This document shows positions 9,044 to 19,235 of a stretch of DNA of 64,000 nucleotides, piece by piece; position 1 is the stretch's first letter, and the number at the start of each line of letters is the position of its first letter. This stretch comes from Celeribacter halophilus (GTDB lineage Bacteria; Pseudomonadota; Alphaproteobacteria; Rhodobacterales; Rhodobacteraceae): assembly GCF_900114135.1 (NCBI RefSeq), contig NZ_FORY01000014.1, positions 25,294 to 89,293 on the forward strand. Reading direction: 5' to 3'. Both the position numbers and the translations under genes were made by a program. The notes under the pieces are model-generated. The model worked only from the letters and a program-made list of their open reading frames with translations. It was not told where the DNA came from and searched no databases.

Positions 9044-10750
9044 ATGAACCAGACGATCAAATCAACCACAGCCGTGGCGCTTGCGCTCGGCATCCTATGC
9101 GGTCCGGCATGGGCCGATATGGAGGCGGCGATGGAATTCCTCGACGCCGAAATCGGAGATATGTCCGCGCTGACGCGGGCAGATCAGGAAGCCGAAATGC
9201 AATGGTTCATCGATGCCGCCGAACCGTTCAAAGGCATGGCGATTAAGGTCGTCTCCGAGACCATCACCACCCATGAATACGAAAGTCAGGTGCTTGCACC
9301 GGCATTCGAGGCCATCACCGGCATCAAGGTCACCCATGACCTGATCGGCGAAGGCGATGTGGTCGAGAAACTCCAGACCCAGATGCAGTCGGGCGAGAAT
9401 ATCTACGACGCCTATGTGAATGACAGCGACCTGATCGGCACCCACTGGCGCTATCAACAGGTGCGCAACCTCACCGACTTCATGGCAAACGAAGGCGCGG
9501 ATGTCACCAACCCCGGTCTTGATCTCGACGACTTCATCGGCTTGCAGTTCACCACCGCCCCCGATGGTAAGCTCTACCAGCTTCCCGACCAGCAATTCGC
9601 CAACCTCTACTGGTTCCGCAATGACTGGTTCACCGATCCCGAAATCATGGCCGAATTCAAAGAGAAATACGGCTATGATCTGGGTGTTCCGGTCAACTGG
9701 TCGGCCTATGAGGACATTGCGGAGTTCTTCACCGGTCGCGAGATTGACGGGGTCGAGGTCTACGGCTCGATGGATTACGGCAAGAAAGACCCGTCCCTCG
9801 GCTGGCGCTACACCGATGCGTGGATGTCCATGGCGGGCATGGGCGACAAGGGCGAACCCAACGGCCTTCCGGTCGATGAATGGGGCATTCGCGTCAATGA
9901 GAACTCCCAGCCGGTCGGTGCCTGTATGGCCCGCGGTGGTGCGGCCAACAGCCCTGCTGCCGTCTATGCGGTGGAGAAAGCCGTGGAATGGCTCAACAAA
10001 TACTCCCCGCCCTCGGCCATGGGGATGACCTTCTCGGAGGCCGGTCCGGTTCCGGGTCAGGGCAACATCGCGCAGCAGATGTTCATGTATACCACCTTTG
10101 TCGCACCGCTGGTCGACAGCCCTGCCGTGATGAACGAGGACGGCACGCCGAAATGGCGCCTCGCCCCCTCGCCGCATGGTGTCTATTGGGAAGAGGGTAT
10201 GAAAGTCGGCTATCAGGACGTGGGGTCGTGGACGCTGATGAAATCCACACCGGAAGACCGCGCCAAGGCCGCATGGCTCTACGCGCAATTCGTCACGTCC
10301 AAAACTGTGGATGTGAAGAAATCCCATGTCGGCCTGACCTTCATCCGCGAAAGCTCGATCCAGCACGAGAGCTTCACGGAACGTGCGCCGAAACTCGGCG
10401 GTCTGGTCGAATTCTACCGCTCGCCGGATCGTGTGCGCTGGTCGCCGACTGGCACCAACGTGCCGGACTATCCGAAACTCGCCCAACTGTGGTGGCAGAA
10501 TATCGGTGACGCCATGTCCGGTGCCAAAACCGCACAAGAAGCTCTCGACAGCCTGTGTTCCGACATGGAACGCGTGATGGAGCGTCTCGAACGTGCGGGC
10601 ATTCAGGGCGATCTTGGTCCTGTGATGAACGACGAAAAAGACGCGGCGGAATGGCTCGCCATGGAAGGTGCGCCGAAACCGGCCATCGAGATGGAGCGCG
10701 AGGAACCGCAAACCGTTGCCTATGACGACCTCGTGGCGTCCTGGCAGTAA
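9044..10750 (+). CDS. glpV: Glycerol ABC transporter substrate-binding protein
   Basis: A periplasmic binding protein of 568 residues, longer than most sugar-binding proteins but usual for this family. A signal peptide is visible (TAVALALGILCGPAWA, cleavage near residue 24). The mature part has the extracellular solute-binding family 1 layout, with LYWFRNDWFTDPEIMAEFK and VGYQDVGSWTL as recognisable segments. The ATG at 9044 follows AGGGAGGAAACT. It is the last transporter gene, followed by a strong hairpin before glpK. Confidence 0.9.
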   Translation: MNQTIKSTTAVALALGILCGPAWADMEAAMEFLDAEIGDMSALTRADQEAEMQWFIDAAEPFKGMAIKVVSETITTHEYESQVLAPAFEAITGIKVTHDLIGEGDVVEKLQTQMQSGENIYDAYVNDSDLIGTHWRYQQVRNLTDFMANEGADVTNPGLDLDDFIGLQFTTAPDGKLYQLPDQQFANLYWFRNDWFTDPEIMAEFKEKYGYDLGVPVNWSAYEDIAEFFTGREIDGVEVYGSMDYGKKDPSLGWRYTDAWMSMAGMGDKGEPNGLPVDEWGIRVNENSQPVGACMARGGAANSPAAVYAVEKAVEWLNKYSPPSAMGMTFSEAGPVPGQGNIAQQMFMYTTFVAPLVDSPAVMNEDGTPKWRLAPSPHGVYWEEGMKVGYQDVGSWTLMKSTPEDRAKAAWLYAQFVTSKTVDVKKSHVGLTFIRESSIQHESFTERAPKLGGLVEFYRSPDRVRWSPTGTNVPDYPKLAQLWWQNIGDAMSGAKTAQEALDSLCSDMERVMERLERAGIQGDLGPVMNDEKDAAEWLAMEGAPKPAIEMEREEPQTVAYDDLVASWQ

Positions 10751-10759
10751 ACAAACCCC

Positions 10760-10791
10760 GGGTGGAGCTTCGGCTCCGCCCATTTCTCTTT
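10760..10791 (+). terminator. Hairpin after glpV
   Basis: GGGTGGAGC and GCTCCGCCC pair around a TTCG loop (10760-10781), with one G-T pair, followed by ATTTCTCTTTT. The shape is that of an intrinsic terminator with a weak T tract. Lying between the binding-protein gene and glpK, it could also act as an mRNA-stabilising or attenuating hairpin that raises binding-protein over kinase levels. Confidence 0.65.
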
Positions 10792-10867
10792 TACGCCATG
10801 GCCCTTCGGGGCTATTGCCTTGAAGAGACAAGACAACTGACACTGGCAAACCCTCGGGAGGATGTGC

Positions 10868-12352
10868 GTGACCTATATTCTAGCCATTGATCAAGGAACA
10901 ACCTCGACGCGGGCGATCCTGTTTGACCAGAGCCTGTCTGTGACGGCCACCGCGCAAGAGGAATTCACACAGCATTTCCCGCAAAGCGGCTGGGTTGAAC
11001 ATGAGGCCTCCGATCTGTGGTCCACCACGGCGGCCACCTGTCGCTCGGTGATCGAAAAGGCGGGGATTGGCGCGCAGGAGATTGTGGCCCTTGGCATCAC
11101 CAACCAGCGCGAGACCACCTTGGTCTGGGACCGCGCGACCGGTAAACCCGTCCACAACGCCATCGTCTGGCAGGACCGCCGCACTTCGGAGTTTTGCAAA
11201 ACGCTCCAGGCGGAAGGTTTCGAAGATGTGGTGACGGAGAAGACGGGGCTTTTGCTTGATCCCTATTTCTCCGGCACCAAACTGGCGTGGATACTCGACA
11301 ATGTGGAGGGCGTGCGCGCCCGTGCCGAGGCCGGAGAACTGGCGTTTGGCACGGTGGACAGCTGGCTGGTGTGGAACCTGACCGGCGGCAAGCGCCATGT
11401 GACCGATGCCACCAACGCAGCCCGCACGATGCTCTATGACATTCGCAAGGGCCGCTGGTCGCAGACCATCTGCGAACGGTTGAACATTCCGATGAACATG
11501 CTGCCCGAGGTGCAGGATTGCGCGTCGGACTTCGGTGAAACCCGTGCCGATCTCTTTGGCCGCCCGATCCCGATCCTTGGCATCGCGGGCGATCAACAGG
11601 CCGCCACCGTGGGGCAGGCCTGTTTCCAGCCCGGTATGCTCAAATCGACTTATGGCACCGGTTGCTTTGCGCTGTTGAACACGGGCGACACACCGGTGCG
11701 CTCGCAAAACCGGCTTCTGACCACCATCGCCTATCAACTGGACGGCAAGCCGACCTATGCGCTGGAAGGCTCGATCTTTATCGCGGGCGCCGTGGTGCAA
11801 TGGCTGCGTGACGGGTTGAAGATCATCCGCGAGGCGAAGGAGACACAGCCTTTGGCCGAACGCGCCGACCCGACGCAGGAGGTGGTGCTGGTCCCCGCCT
11901 TCACAGGGTTGGGCGCGCCCTATTGGAATGCCGAATGTCGTGGCGCGGTTTTCGGGCTGACCCGCAATTCTGGCCCCGAGGAATTCGCCCGCGCCGCACT
12001 TGAAAGCGTGGGCTATCAGACCCGTGATCTTCTGGAGGCGATGCATGCGGATTGGCAAGGCGCGTCCACAACCGCGCTGCGGGTCGATGGCGGGATGAGC
12101 GCGTCGGATTACGCCATGCAATTCCTCTCCGACATCATCGCGGCTCCCGTGGATCGCCCGAAAGTCGTGGAGACCACCGCGATGGGGGCGGCGTGGCTGG
12201 CCGGTCAGAAGGCGGGCTTCTATCCAAATCAGGAAGAATTCGCCGCCACATGGGCATTGGAGCGCCAGTTCCATCCGCATATGGCCGAGGAGGTGCGCAA
12301 GACGAAATACGACAGTTGGAAACGCGCGGTCGATGCCACGATGCGGTTCTGA
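10868..12352 (+). CDS. glpK: Glycerol kinase
   Basis: A cytosolic FGGY-family kinase of 494 residues that phosphorylates glycerol to glycerol-3-phosphate, the substrate of GlpD. The N-terminal phosphate loop is [15 protein letters not shown]. Other clear segments are [31 protein letters not shown], and [15 protein letters not shown] near the C terminus. The GTG at 10868 is preferred over the ATG at 10862 because GGGAGG ends just before that ATG, leaving proper spacing only for the GTG. Length is close to the family norm of about 500. Confidence 0.95.
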   Translation: MTYILAIDQGTTSTRAILFDQSLSVTATAQEEFTQHFPQSGWVEHEASDLWSTTAATCRSVIEKAGIGAQEIVALGITNQRETTLVWDRATGKPVHNAIVWQDRRTSEFCKTLQAEGFEDVVTEKTGLLLDPYFSGTKLAWILDNVEGVRARAEAGELAFGTVDSWLVWNLTGGKRHVTDATNAARTMLYDIRKGRWSQTICERLNIPMNMLPEVQDCASDFGETRADLFGRPIPILGIAGDQQAATVGQACFQPGMLKSTYGTGCFALLNTGDTPVRSQNRLLTTIAYQLDGKPTYALEGSIFIAGAVVQWLRDGLKIIREAKETQPLAERADPTQEVVLVPAFTGLGAPYWNAECRGAVFGLTRNSGPEEFARAALESVGYQTRDLLEAMHADWQGASTTALRVDGGMSASDYAMQFLSDIIAAPVDRPKVVETTAMGAAWLAGQKAGFYPNQEEFAATWALERQFHPHMAEEVRKTKYDSWKRAVDATMRF

Positions 12353-12364
12353 GGGAGGGCGGAT

Positions 12365-13549
12365 ATGCAGGGCTTTACCCTTCTCACACCCGCGCGCACG
12401 ATCTTTGGCCGCGACAGCCGCTTTCAGGCCGCCGATGAGATCGCGGGCATGGGACAGCGCATTCTTTTGCTGCGCAGCGGGTCGGTGGCTTGGGCCGATG
12501 TGCTGGCGGCGGATTTGGTTGCGTGGGGGCTGGAAGTTGAGGTGCTGCAAAGCGCGGGCGAGCCCACGGTGGAAGATGTCCGCCGCAGCGTGGCCAAGGC
12601 GCGCGGGATGGGGGCCGATTGCATTGTTGCCGTAGGTGGTGGTGCGACGGTTGATCTGGGCAAGGCGGTGTCCGGCCTTTGTGTGTCTGAGGGGGATGTG
12701 CTCGATTACCTCGGCTTCGGTGCCTCTCCGGCCCCTGTGCTACAAGACCCTCTGCCTTTCGTCGCCATTCCTACCACAGCGGGCACGGGCGCGGAGGCCA
12801 CCCGCAATGCGGTGATCTCGCTCCCCGATCGCCAGCTCAAGATCAGCCTGCGCGATCCGCGTCTGCTCCCTGATCTGGCGCTTGTCGATCCGGCCCTGAC
12901 CGATGATCTGCCCAAAGGGCTGACACTTGCCACGGGGCTGGATGCGCTGACGCAGTTGGTCGAGAGCTATCTGTGCAACCGCGCCAATCCTCTGACCGAT
13001 GCCCTGTGCCGCGACACGATCCCTGCGGCCATGACCGCTTTGCGTCAGCTTATGGAAGACCCCGCCCCCGAAGCGCGGGAGGCGATGGCACGCGCCAGCT
13101 ACATCAGCGGTGTCGCCCTCGCCAATTCCGGCCTCGGTGTCGTGCATGGTCTCGCCGCCGTGATCGGCAGCCGCGGCGGGGCGCATGGGGCGATCTGCGG
13201 GCGGCTTTTGCCCGCAGCCCTGACGGTCAACCGCGCCGCCCTGATTGACAACGGCCAGCCCGCCGACCGGATCGATCAGGTGGATGCGTGGCTTTGGGCC
13301 GTGTTCGGGACGGATGATGCACCCTGTCACGCCGGACAAGGCGCAGAGGCGCTGCGAGGCTTTATTGACCATCACGGGCTGGCCTCGCTGGAGGACTTGC
13401 ACTGTGGCGCGGACCTCTGGTCGGAGATCGCGCAGAGCGCCCTGACCGCCTCTTCGACGAAGGCCAATCCGGTTGCCCTGAGCGACACGCAAATCACTGA
13501 AATTCTGGCGCAGTCCGCCTCCCCCCGCAACACATCGCGCAACGGGTAA
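12365..13549 (+). CDS. Iron-containing alcohol dehydrogenase
   Basis: A group III (iron-type) alcohol dehydrogenase, 394 residues. The nucleotide-binding motif GGGATVDLGKAV and the family stretch PTTAGTGAEATRNAV are present. The metal-binding histidines are seen in VVHGLAAVIGSRGGAHGAIC. It starts 12 bases after glpK and ends the + strand glycerol block, so it may act on glycerol, dihydroxyacetone or an aldehyde arising from them. Family relatives include glycerol dehydrogenase, 1,3-propanediol dehydrogenase and maleylacetate reductase; sequence inspection cannot choose. Confidence 0.85.
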   Translation: MQGFTLLTPARTIFGRDSRFQAADEIAGMGQRILLLRSGSVAWADVLAADLVAWGLEVEVLQSAGEPTVEDVRRSVAKARGMGADCIVAVGGGATVDLGKAVSGLCVSEGDVLDYLGFGASPAPVLQDPLPFVAIPTTAGTGAEATRNAVISLPDRQLKISLRDPRLLPDLALVDPALTDDLPKGLTLATGLDALTQLVESYLCNRANPLTDALCRDTIPAAMTALRQLMEDPAPEAREAMARASYISGVALANSGLGVVHGLAAVIGSRGGAHGAICGRLLPAALTVNRAALIDNGQPADRIDQVDAWLWAVFGTDDAPCHAGQGAEALRGFIDHHGLASLEDLHCGADLWSEIAQSALTASSTKANPVALSDTQITEILAQSASPRNTSRNG

Positions 13550-13574
13550 AGCCGGACTGCCGTCGCCAGAGGCG

Positions 13575-16500
13575 TCAGATCCGCTCGATCCGCGCGGGCA
13601 GACCGTGACGCACGGCTGTGCCGGAGACCGGATCGACCCAGACCCCCGCCTTGCCGCGTGTCGGGTCCAGCATCCCCAGATCGTTCAGAAGAACACCCGC
13701 CGCCAGACGCGGGTCTGCGGGCATGGTGGTCCCGTCAATGGTGATGTCCTGCGCCCCGAAGCCGCGATGGCCGAAGCCGTGCTCGATGGCAACCGTGTCG
13801 GGCGCAACCCCGTCGCGCACCACCGCCACGCTTTCCAGCGTCCCGCCCGGAGTCGTCAGCCGCACCATGTCGCCGGTCTTGATCCCGTGCGCCTGCGCCA
13901 GATCCCGCCCGACATTCACCGGATTGGAGGCCACAATGCGCAAAAGCGACTTCGCGCCCACGGAGTAGGAGTTCTGCAACGGCGACTTGAAGCTGACCAC
14001 TTGCACCGGCCAGTCCTCGCGCGGGTAATGGTCATGGACCTTCGAGCCGTCCGAAAACTCCGGTGCGCGCCATGCCGGTGTGCCCGGCAAATGCGTGCCC
14101 GTGGTGGCGCGGCGGAAACTGCCGAGACCCTCGTTCCAGACCAGCATCGGCGGGTTGAACGCATAGGTTGCCTTGTCGCCCTGATAGCTGCGCTCGATAT
14201 TCTCGTAACGCCCGCCCTTGGCAAAGATCGTCGCCGCCTTGCGCCATTCCTCCGGCTTCAGCGTGGCTTTCATATCGTCCAGTATCCGCGCCACATTGGA
14301 CAGTTCGATGTCCTCGTCCGTGGCATCAGACACCGGCTCTCCGGTCATGGCCACATTCACCGCCCCGCGCAGATACCAGTCCTCGGCGCGGTTGAGCGGA
14401 TGCAGCTTGCCCTGCGCATCGGGAATGGCCTCGTCGCCAAAGCCCGGCAGGCCCATGCGCTTGGCCACACCGATCAGGAAGGTCTCCAGACCGACGCGCT
14501 GGCCTTCGGCGTTTTGCGCCATCTTCGGCTCGATCACCGGCCAGCGGGCACAGGTCGCTTTCGTCGCCACACCGCCCCAAGGCTTGGTGAAGCCCCAAGT
14601 CTCATACATCACCGAATCCGGCACGATGTAATCCGAGATCGCCGTGCTTTCATTGATGAACGGATCAATCGAGATGATGAGCGGCACAACCGCAGGGTCT
14701 TTCAGCTTGTCGAGCAGATGCGCCACACCGGGAATGCCGTAAATCGGGTTGGTGTTGCGGAAGATCAGCGCCTCTGCCCCGTAGGGATAGCCGTTGACCA
14801 GCGAGGACATCCATTCCGTCGCAAGCCCCGGAGCGTTGGGATACCACGGCGCATCCGCAGGATAGGGCGCACCTGCCGCTTTCTTGGTCTTGAACTCGGT
14901 CGTTTTCTCATAGGGCACGTTGCGCCCAAAAGGCAGCCCCTTGGCCTTCACCTTGCCGGGGAAGTTCACCAGATCATAGGCCGGACCTTTGGTCTCGGAG
15001 AAACCGCCGCCCGCGATCATCGTGCCGCCCTTCCAGTTCAGGTTGCCGATCAGCGTGTTGAGCATCATCAAGGCATAGGCATTGTAAAAGCCCGACCCGT
15101 TCATCATGCCGCCGTGGCTGCTGACGGCGGCTTTGCGACCGTGACTGGTGAATTCGCGGGCCAGCTCAACGAGCTTCTCGATCGGAATGCCGCAGTCTTC
15201 GGCATAGTCGGACATTTCCCGCGACATGGCTTCCTCGCGCAGAAGCGTCAGCGCGGTTTTAATGTTGACCGCCCCGTTCGGTGTCTCTGCCTCACCCGCA
15301 TGGAACAGCGGCGCGGGGCTGGCTCCGGCGGCAACGGGGCCGGTCTCGGAAATCACCATATAGGGATCGGCGTCGGAATAGGCTTCGCCCTCGATTGTCA
15401 GCCCCATGTCGGAGCCGCGCAGGCAATGCCCGTAGCGGGGGTGGTCCTGATCGGTGATGACCAGATGGGTCGCATTGGACCAGCTTGTCTCACCGGTCGC
15501 ATCTGCGGCCGCTTTGGAGGGGTTGGCCAGATAGGTTGCGTTGAACCGCTCGTTTTCAAACATCCAGCGGATCATCGCCATCGCCATCGCGCCATCCGTG
15601 CCCGGTTTGATCGGCACCCAGCGTGCGCGTTCGCCGGAGGGGCCGTTCTGGGCGTTGTTGAGGACGGGATCGACCACGACATAGTTCAGATTGCCATCCG
15701 AACGCGCCTTGGCGACCAGATTGCCGATGCGTTTGAACGGGTTGCCGGCGTTGCCCGGTGCGGTGCCTGCAAAGATGATGAACTCCGCGTTGGAGAAATC
15801 CGGCTTGGCATGGGGCATGGCTTTGAAATCACCGAACATCGCGCCCGAGCCGGAGCGATAGGCCCCGCCGCAATAGCTGCCGTGGCGGGTGAAGTTGTTG
15901 GATCCGAAGCTCTGTTTCAGCCAGCGCAGGACGAAATTGTCCCGCCCGTCATCGACGCAGTTCATCCACACCAGACGATTGGCACGCGGACCGAATTCCG
16001 GCGCGCCCTCCACGGCGGGGGTTTCAAGGTCGCGGATCTCGCGCAGACCGGCAACAGAGCCTTCGCCAAAGAGATCACCTCCTTCGACCACTTCCTCGAC
16101 GAGTTGTTCGAAGCTGATAGTCTCCCATTTGCCCGACCCACGCGGGCCGACACGTTTGAGCGGCTTGAGCACGCGGCGCGGGTTGTCCACCTGTTCGAGC
16201 ACGGCATTGCCGCGCCCGCAGGCGGTGGAGCGTCGTGTCAGCCCCTGCCCCGGTCCGGCCTGTGCCATCGCGGCAAAGCTTTCGGCCACGGAGGATTCAT
16301 AGGGGATGAACGGGTCCGTGCTCATCGGGGAATAGGGATTGCCCGCCACGCGCAGCACCTTGTTGGCCTTTTTATCGACCCGCACCCGCACGCCGCACAT
16401 GGTCGTGCAGCCGATGCACATGGTGTAGCTCATCGCCTGATCGGGGTTGAGCGTCACATCGCCGGTTTCCGGATCAATCGTGAATTCGGCGGGGATCGAA

Positions 16501-16646
16501 TTGCCCACGACATGCTCGTCGCGGGGTTTCTTGCCGGACCATTTGCCTTTGGCAAGTTTCTGGACGGTTTCTGCGTAGCCTGCGCCGAATGTGCCCAGAG
16601 CACCTGCGGCGGCGACACCTTTGAGAATGTTGCGACGGTTGGTCAT
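13575..16646 (-). CDS. ttrA: Tetrathionate reductase catalytic subunit (molybdopterin)
   Basis: A periplasmic molybdopterin oxidoreductase of 1023 residues that reduces tetrathionate to thiosulfate. A twin-arginine signal is present (MTNRRNILKGVAAAGALG). The N-terminal iron-sulfur motif is CIGCTTMCGVRVRVDKKANK, followed by a second family segment GLTRRSTACGRGNAVLEQVD. The C-terminal third carries the MGD-binding fold (NPVNVGRDLAQAHGIKTGD). The ATG at 16646 is chosen because it begins the Tat signal. It is the last gene of ttrSRBCA. Assignment rests on size and on the TtrB, TtrC and TtrSR neighbours; other sulfur or selenium oxyanion substrates are possible. Confidence 0.85.
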   Translation of the reverse strand: MTNRRNILKGVAAAGALGTFGAGYAETVQKLAKGKWSGKKPRDEHVVGNSIPAEFTIDPETGDVTLNPDQAMSYTMCIGCTTMCGVRVRVDKKANKVLRVAGNPYSPMSTDPFIPYESSVAESFAAMAQAGPGQGLTRRSTACGRGNAVLEQVDNPRRVLKPLKRVGPRGSGKWETISFEQLVEEVVEGGDLFGEGSVAGLREIRDLETPAVEGAPEFGPRANRLVWMNCVDDGRDNFVLRWLKQSFGSNNFTRHGSYCGGAYRSGSGAMFGDFKAMPHAKPDFSNAEFIIFAGTAPGNAGNPFKRIGNLVAKARSDGNLNYVVVDPVLNNAQNGPSGERARWVPIKPGTDGAMAMAMIRWMFENERFNATYLANPSKAAADATGETSWSNATHLVITDQDHPRYGHCLRGSDMGLTIEGEAYSDADPYMVISETGPVAAGASPAPLFHAGEAETPNGAVNIKTALTLLREEAMSREMSDYAEDCGIPIEKLVELAREFTSHGRKAAVSSHGGMMNGSGFYNAYALMMLNTLIGNLNWKGGTMIAGGGFSETKGPAYDLVNFPGKVKAKGLPFGRNVPYEKTTEFKTKKAAGAPYPADAPWYPNAPGLATEWMSSLVNGYPYGAEALIFRNTNPIYGIPGVAHLLDKLKDPAVVPLIISIDPFINESTAISDYIVPDSVMYETWGFTKPWGGVATKATCARWPVIEPKMAQNAEGQRVGLETFLIGVAKRMGLPGFGDEAIPDAQGKLHPLNRAEDWYLRGAVNVAMTGEPVSDATDEDIELSNVARILDDMKATLKPEEWRKAATIFAKGGRYENIERSYQGDKATYAFNPPMLVWNEGLGSFRRATTGTHLPGTPAWRAPEFSDGSKVHDHYPREDWPVQVVSFKSPLQNSYSVGAKSLLRIVASNPVNVGRDLAQAHGIKTGDMVRLTTPGGTLESVAVVRDGVAPDTVAIEHGFGHRGFGAQDITIDGTTMPADPRLAAGVLLNDLGMLDPTRGKAGVWVDPVSGTAVRHGLPARIERI

Positions 16647-16647
16647 G

Positions 16648-17784
16648 TTATATCTCCTGAGTGCGGGCAGGTTTGGACTGTGTTTGGCCAAAGGATTGAC
16701 CGGAGGCTGGCGGGGTGGCGTCGGTCCACGGCAGGAAGGTCGTGTAGACGATCATCAGGAAAACCCAGAGGCCGAAGGTTCCGATCACCCCCATCAGACC
16801 GCCCAGACCGCTGGGCATGAGCGCGTCATAGAGGCCGGAGCCGACTTTCGGCACGGCTTGGCCGCCCATGAACACAGTCCAGCGGAACATCCATGCGGCG
16901 TGAATGGCGATCAGGCCCGTAATCCAGCCCGTGCTTTGCGGCAGGGTGAGTGCGAGGACAAAGGGGATGGCGATGGAGGCCGCGCCCCACAGGGCGATCT
17001 GTTTCCAGACGGAAAAGCCTGCGACAGAGGCCAGCGCCTCGCTATGCACCGGCGAGATGCCGGAGAGCGCGACCGCGAACCATGCGACGCCGAGCGCGCC
17101 GACAGTGGCCAGCGCAATCGCCAGCCGACGGTTTATCGTGGCTTCAAGCCCTGCGTCACGGTTGAGCAGGCGTTCCAGCACCAGCATCACGCCCAAGGCT
17201 CCGACCACACCGGTGGCGGCGAATTGCAGCGGCAGGAAAGGTGTGTTCCACAGCGGACGGGCGCGCACGACCATCACTTCCATGCCTGTATAGGTCAGGA
17301 TACCCAAGGCCGCGACACCGGCCAGCATGCCGAGCGGACGGGCAAAACCATTGGCCGCGCCGCCCAGCGAGAACAGCCGGAACAACCATGCAAAGCGCCA
17401 GTCGTCCTGCCCCATCCGGTAGAATTCGGGACGGTGCAGCGACCACGCGAACAACAGCATCAGCACGACATAAGACGGCACGATCCACGCGCCCCATGCC
17501 ATCCACGAGCTTTTATGGGTGTAGACAAAGAATTCCCAGAAACGGAAAGGCTGGTGCAAATCCGCCAGAAGCGCAATCGGGGCGGTGATCCCCGTGGTCA
17601 CGGCGACCATAAGCGCCAGCCGCGCCGCACGCAGATCTGTGTGACGCCCGAACACAAAGGCCGGCAGCGCCATCAGAAGTGCGGTCACTGAAATCGCGAT
17701 GAGAAAGAAATACTGGACCGCCCACGGCTGCCACGCCGCATCATGGACCGCCCCGACGAGTTCTTGAACTTGGGTTTCCATCAC
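16648..17784 (-). CDS. ttrC: Tetrathionate reductase membrane subunit (NrfD type)
   Basis: An integral membrane quinol-oxidising subunit of the NrfD/PsrC family, 378 residues with eight or nine hydrophobic segments. Recognisable parts are DLHQPFRFWEFFVYTHKSS and WMAWGAWIVPSYVVLMLL. It passes electrons from quinol through TtrB to TtrA. The start is a GTG at 17784 overlapping the ttrB stop by four bases, with an ATG one codon later as an alternative. One base separates its stop codon from the ttrA start. Confidence 0.87.
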   Translation of the reverse strand: MMETQVQELVGAVHDAAWQPWAVQYFFLIAISVTALLMALPAFVFGRHTDLRAARLALMVAVTTGITAPIALLADLHQPFRFWEFFVYTHKSSWMAWGAWIVPSYVVLMLLFAWSLHRPEFYRMGQDDWRFAWLFRLFSLGGAANGFARPLGMLAGVAALGILTYTGMEVMVVRARPLWNTPFLPLQFAATGVVGALGVMLVLERLLNRDAGLEATINRRLAIALATVGALGVAWFAVALSGISPVHSEALASVAGFSVWKQIALWGAASIAIPFVLALTLPQSTGWITGLIAIHAAWMFRWTVFMGGQAVPKVGSGLYDALMPSGLGGLMGVIGTFGLWVFLMIVYTTFLPWTDATPPASGQSFGQTQSKPARTQEI

Positions 17785-18524
17785 AGGCCCTCCCCGTGCG
17801 CATGAGCTTGACCGGTCATCTCCGGATGATAGGCGGAGTCACCGGCCACCCGACCATCGAGCACATCGTCGAGGCCGATATAGTAGACGTTGGGATTGGT
17901 GTGCATCTCGGGCCGCAGCACCGAGACTTCGTTCTCGCGCAGCATGATCGACACTTCGCTGTCGGGATCGTTGAGATCACCAAAGTTCCGCGCACCCCCG
18001 ACACAGGTCTCGACACAGGCGGGCAACAGCCCGTGCTGCGTGCGGTGGAAACAGAAGGTGCATTTGTCCGCCACCTGCGTTTCGTGGTTGATGAACCGCG
18101 CGTCATAAGGGCAGGCCTGCACACAATAGGCACAGCCGACGCATTTCGAGGCATCCACAAGAACCTCGCCATTCTCGGCCTTAAACGTGGCCTCCACCGG
18201 ACAGACCGGCAGACAGGGCGGATCGTCACAATGGTTGCAAAGCCGCGGCAGCATGACCATCGCGGGGTCCTGCCCGTCTTTCACAAGTTCATAAACCGAA
18301 ACATGGGTGCGGAAAGCGTCTTCCGGCACGGCGTTTTCCATGATGCAGGCAACGGTGCAGGCCTGACAGCCGATACATTTTCTGAGGTCCACCACCATAC
18401 CCCAATGCGGGACGTGGCTCTCTTCGGCAGCCTCGGCGGATTGGCTTGCGCCCGCGACAGAAGCCGCGGCACCGATGGTCACCTGTCCGATCGCTCCGAG
18501 AAATCCGCGACGTGTCGTGTCCAT
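17781..18524 (-). CDS. ttrB: Tetrathionate reductase iron-sulfur subunit
   Basis: A periplasmic electron-transfer protein of 247 residues with four ferredoxin-like [4Fe-4S] motifs. Visible clusters are CIGCQACTVAC, CNHCDDPPCLPVCP, CVGCAYCVQACP, and CTFCFHRTQHGLLPAC. A Tat signal is present (MDTTRRGFLGAIGQVTIGAA). The ATG at 18524 starts that signal and is preceded by AAAGGAT. It links TtrC to TtrA and overlaps ttrC by four bases. Confidence 0.9.
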   Translation of the reverse strand: MDTTRRGFLGAIGQVTIGAAASVAGASQSAEAAEESHVPHWGMVVDLRKCIGCQACTVACIMENAVPEDAFRTHVSVYELVKDGQDPAMVMLPRLCNHCDDPPCLPVCPVEATFKAENGEVLVDASKCVGCAYCVQACPYDARFINHETQVADKCTFCFHRTQHGLLPACVETCVGGARNFGDLNDPDSEVSIMLRENEVSVLRPEMHTNPNVYYIGLDDVLDGRVAGDSAYHPEMTGQAHAHGEGL

Positions 18525-18603
18525 TTGGCTGATCCTTTCATTCTGATCAGCCACAGGATATGCCCCCGCGCTCCGGCGCGGTATTGGCGGAAACCCGAAG
18601 GTG

Positions 18604-18621
18604 TTAGGGGAAAACCCCTAA
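18604..18621. terminator. Hairpin at the end of ttrR
   Basis: TTAGGGG and CCCCTAA pair perfectly around AAAA, overlapping the ttrR stop codon and lying 80 bases upstream of ttrB. It lacks a clear T run on the minus strand. It may act as a partial terminator or RNA-processing site separating regulatory from structural genes. Confidence 0.4.
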
Positions 18622-19235
18622 ATCTCCGCCCATCCCGCCGCGACAAGCTGCCGCACAAGGTCGGCGGTGGAACCGGCCCCCATCTTTTCCATCACATTGT
18701 GACGGTGGATTTCCACGGTTTTCGGGCTGATGCCCAACTCGGTGGCAATCTGTTTGTTCTGAAGGCCGCGGGCGACGGCGCGGGCGACCTCTGCCTCACG
18801 CGCGGTCAGACTGTTGGTCTTCTCGCGCAGGCTGGCCGTCTTGCGCGCCTCTCTGGCGCGTTCCCGACTGGCGGCGAGCGCATCCTTGATCCGGTCCACC
18901 AAGGCCATGCCGTCCACCGGTTTTTCGAAAAAGTCGATGGCCCCTGCCCGCATCGCCCGCACCGCCATCGGCACATCGCCATGTCCCGTGATCATGATGA
19001 CCGGCAGCGGACAGTTGCGCCGTTTCAATTCGTCGAGAAGCTCCAGCCCCGTCATCTCCGGCATCCGCACATCAGCGAGGATACAGCCCTCGGCCTGATC
19101 TCCGATCATGCCCAGAAGCGCGGCAGCGGAGGCATGTTCCCTGATCTCCAGCCCGAGCGAGGAGAGCAGAAACCCCAGCCCCTCGCGCGCGGCGCGGTCG
19201 TCATCAACAATATGAATGATGCCTTCACAACTCAT
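18618..19235 (-). CDS. ttrR: Two-component response regulator for tetrathionate
   Basis: A FixJ/NarL-type response regulator of 205 residues. The receiver domain has acidic residues HIVDDDR, phospho-acceptor aspartate in ILADVRMPEMTG (about residue 55), the conserved threonine in MITGHGD and the lysine in FFEKPVDG. The C-terminal LuxR-type helix-turn-helix contains LTAREAEVARAVARG and ELGISPKTVEIHRHNVMEKM. It overlaps ttrS by 11 bases, so both are made together. It likely activates ttrBCA. Confidence 0.9.
   Translation of the reverse strand: MSCEGIIHIVDDDRAAREGLGFLLSSLGLEIREHASAAALLGMIGDQAEGCILADVRMPEMTGLELLDELKRRNCPLPVIMITGHGDVPMAVRAMRAGAIDFFEKPVDGMALVDRIKDALAASRERAREARKTASLREKTNSLTAREAEVARAVARGLQNKQIATELGISPKTVEIHRHNVMEKMGAGSTADLVRQLVAAGWAEI

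Noticed and set aside
9095..10849. Long minus-strand frame opposite glpV
   Set aside because: Shadow of the binding-protein gene; no ribosome-binding site or family resemblance.
13605..16820. Very long + strand open frame of 1071 codons opposite ttrA
   Set aside because: A GC-rich antisense shadow of the molybdopterin gene; composition is dominated by H, R and A with no domain pattern.
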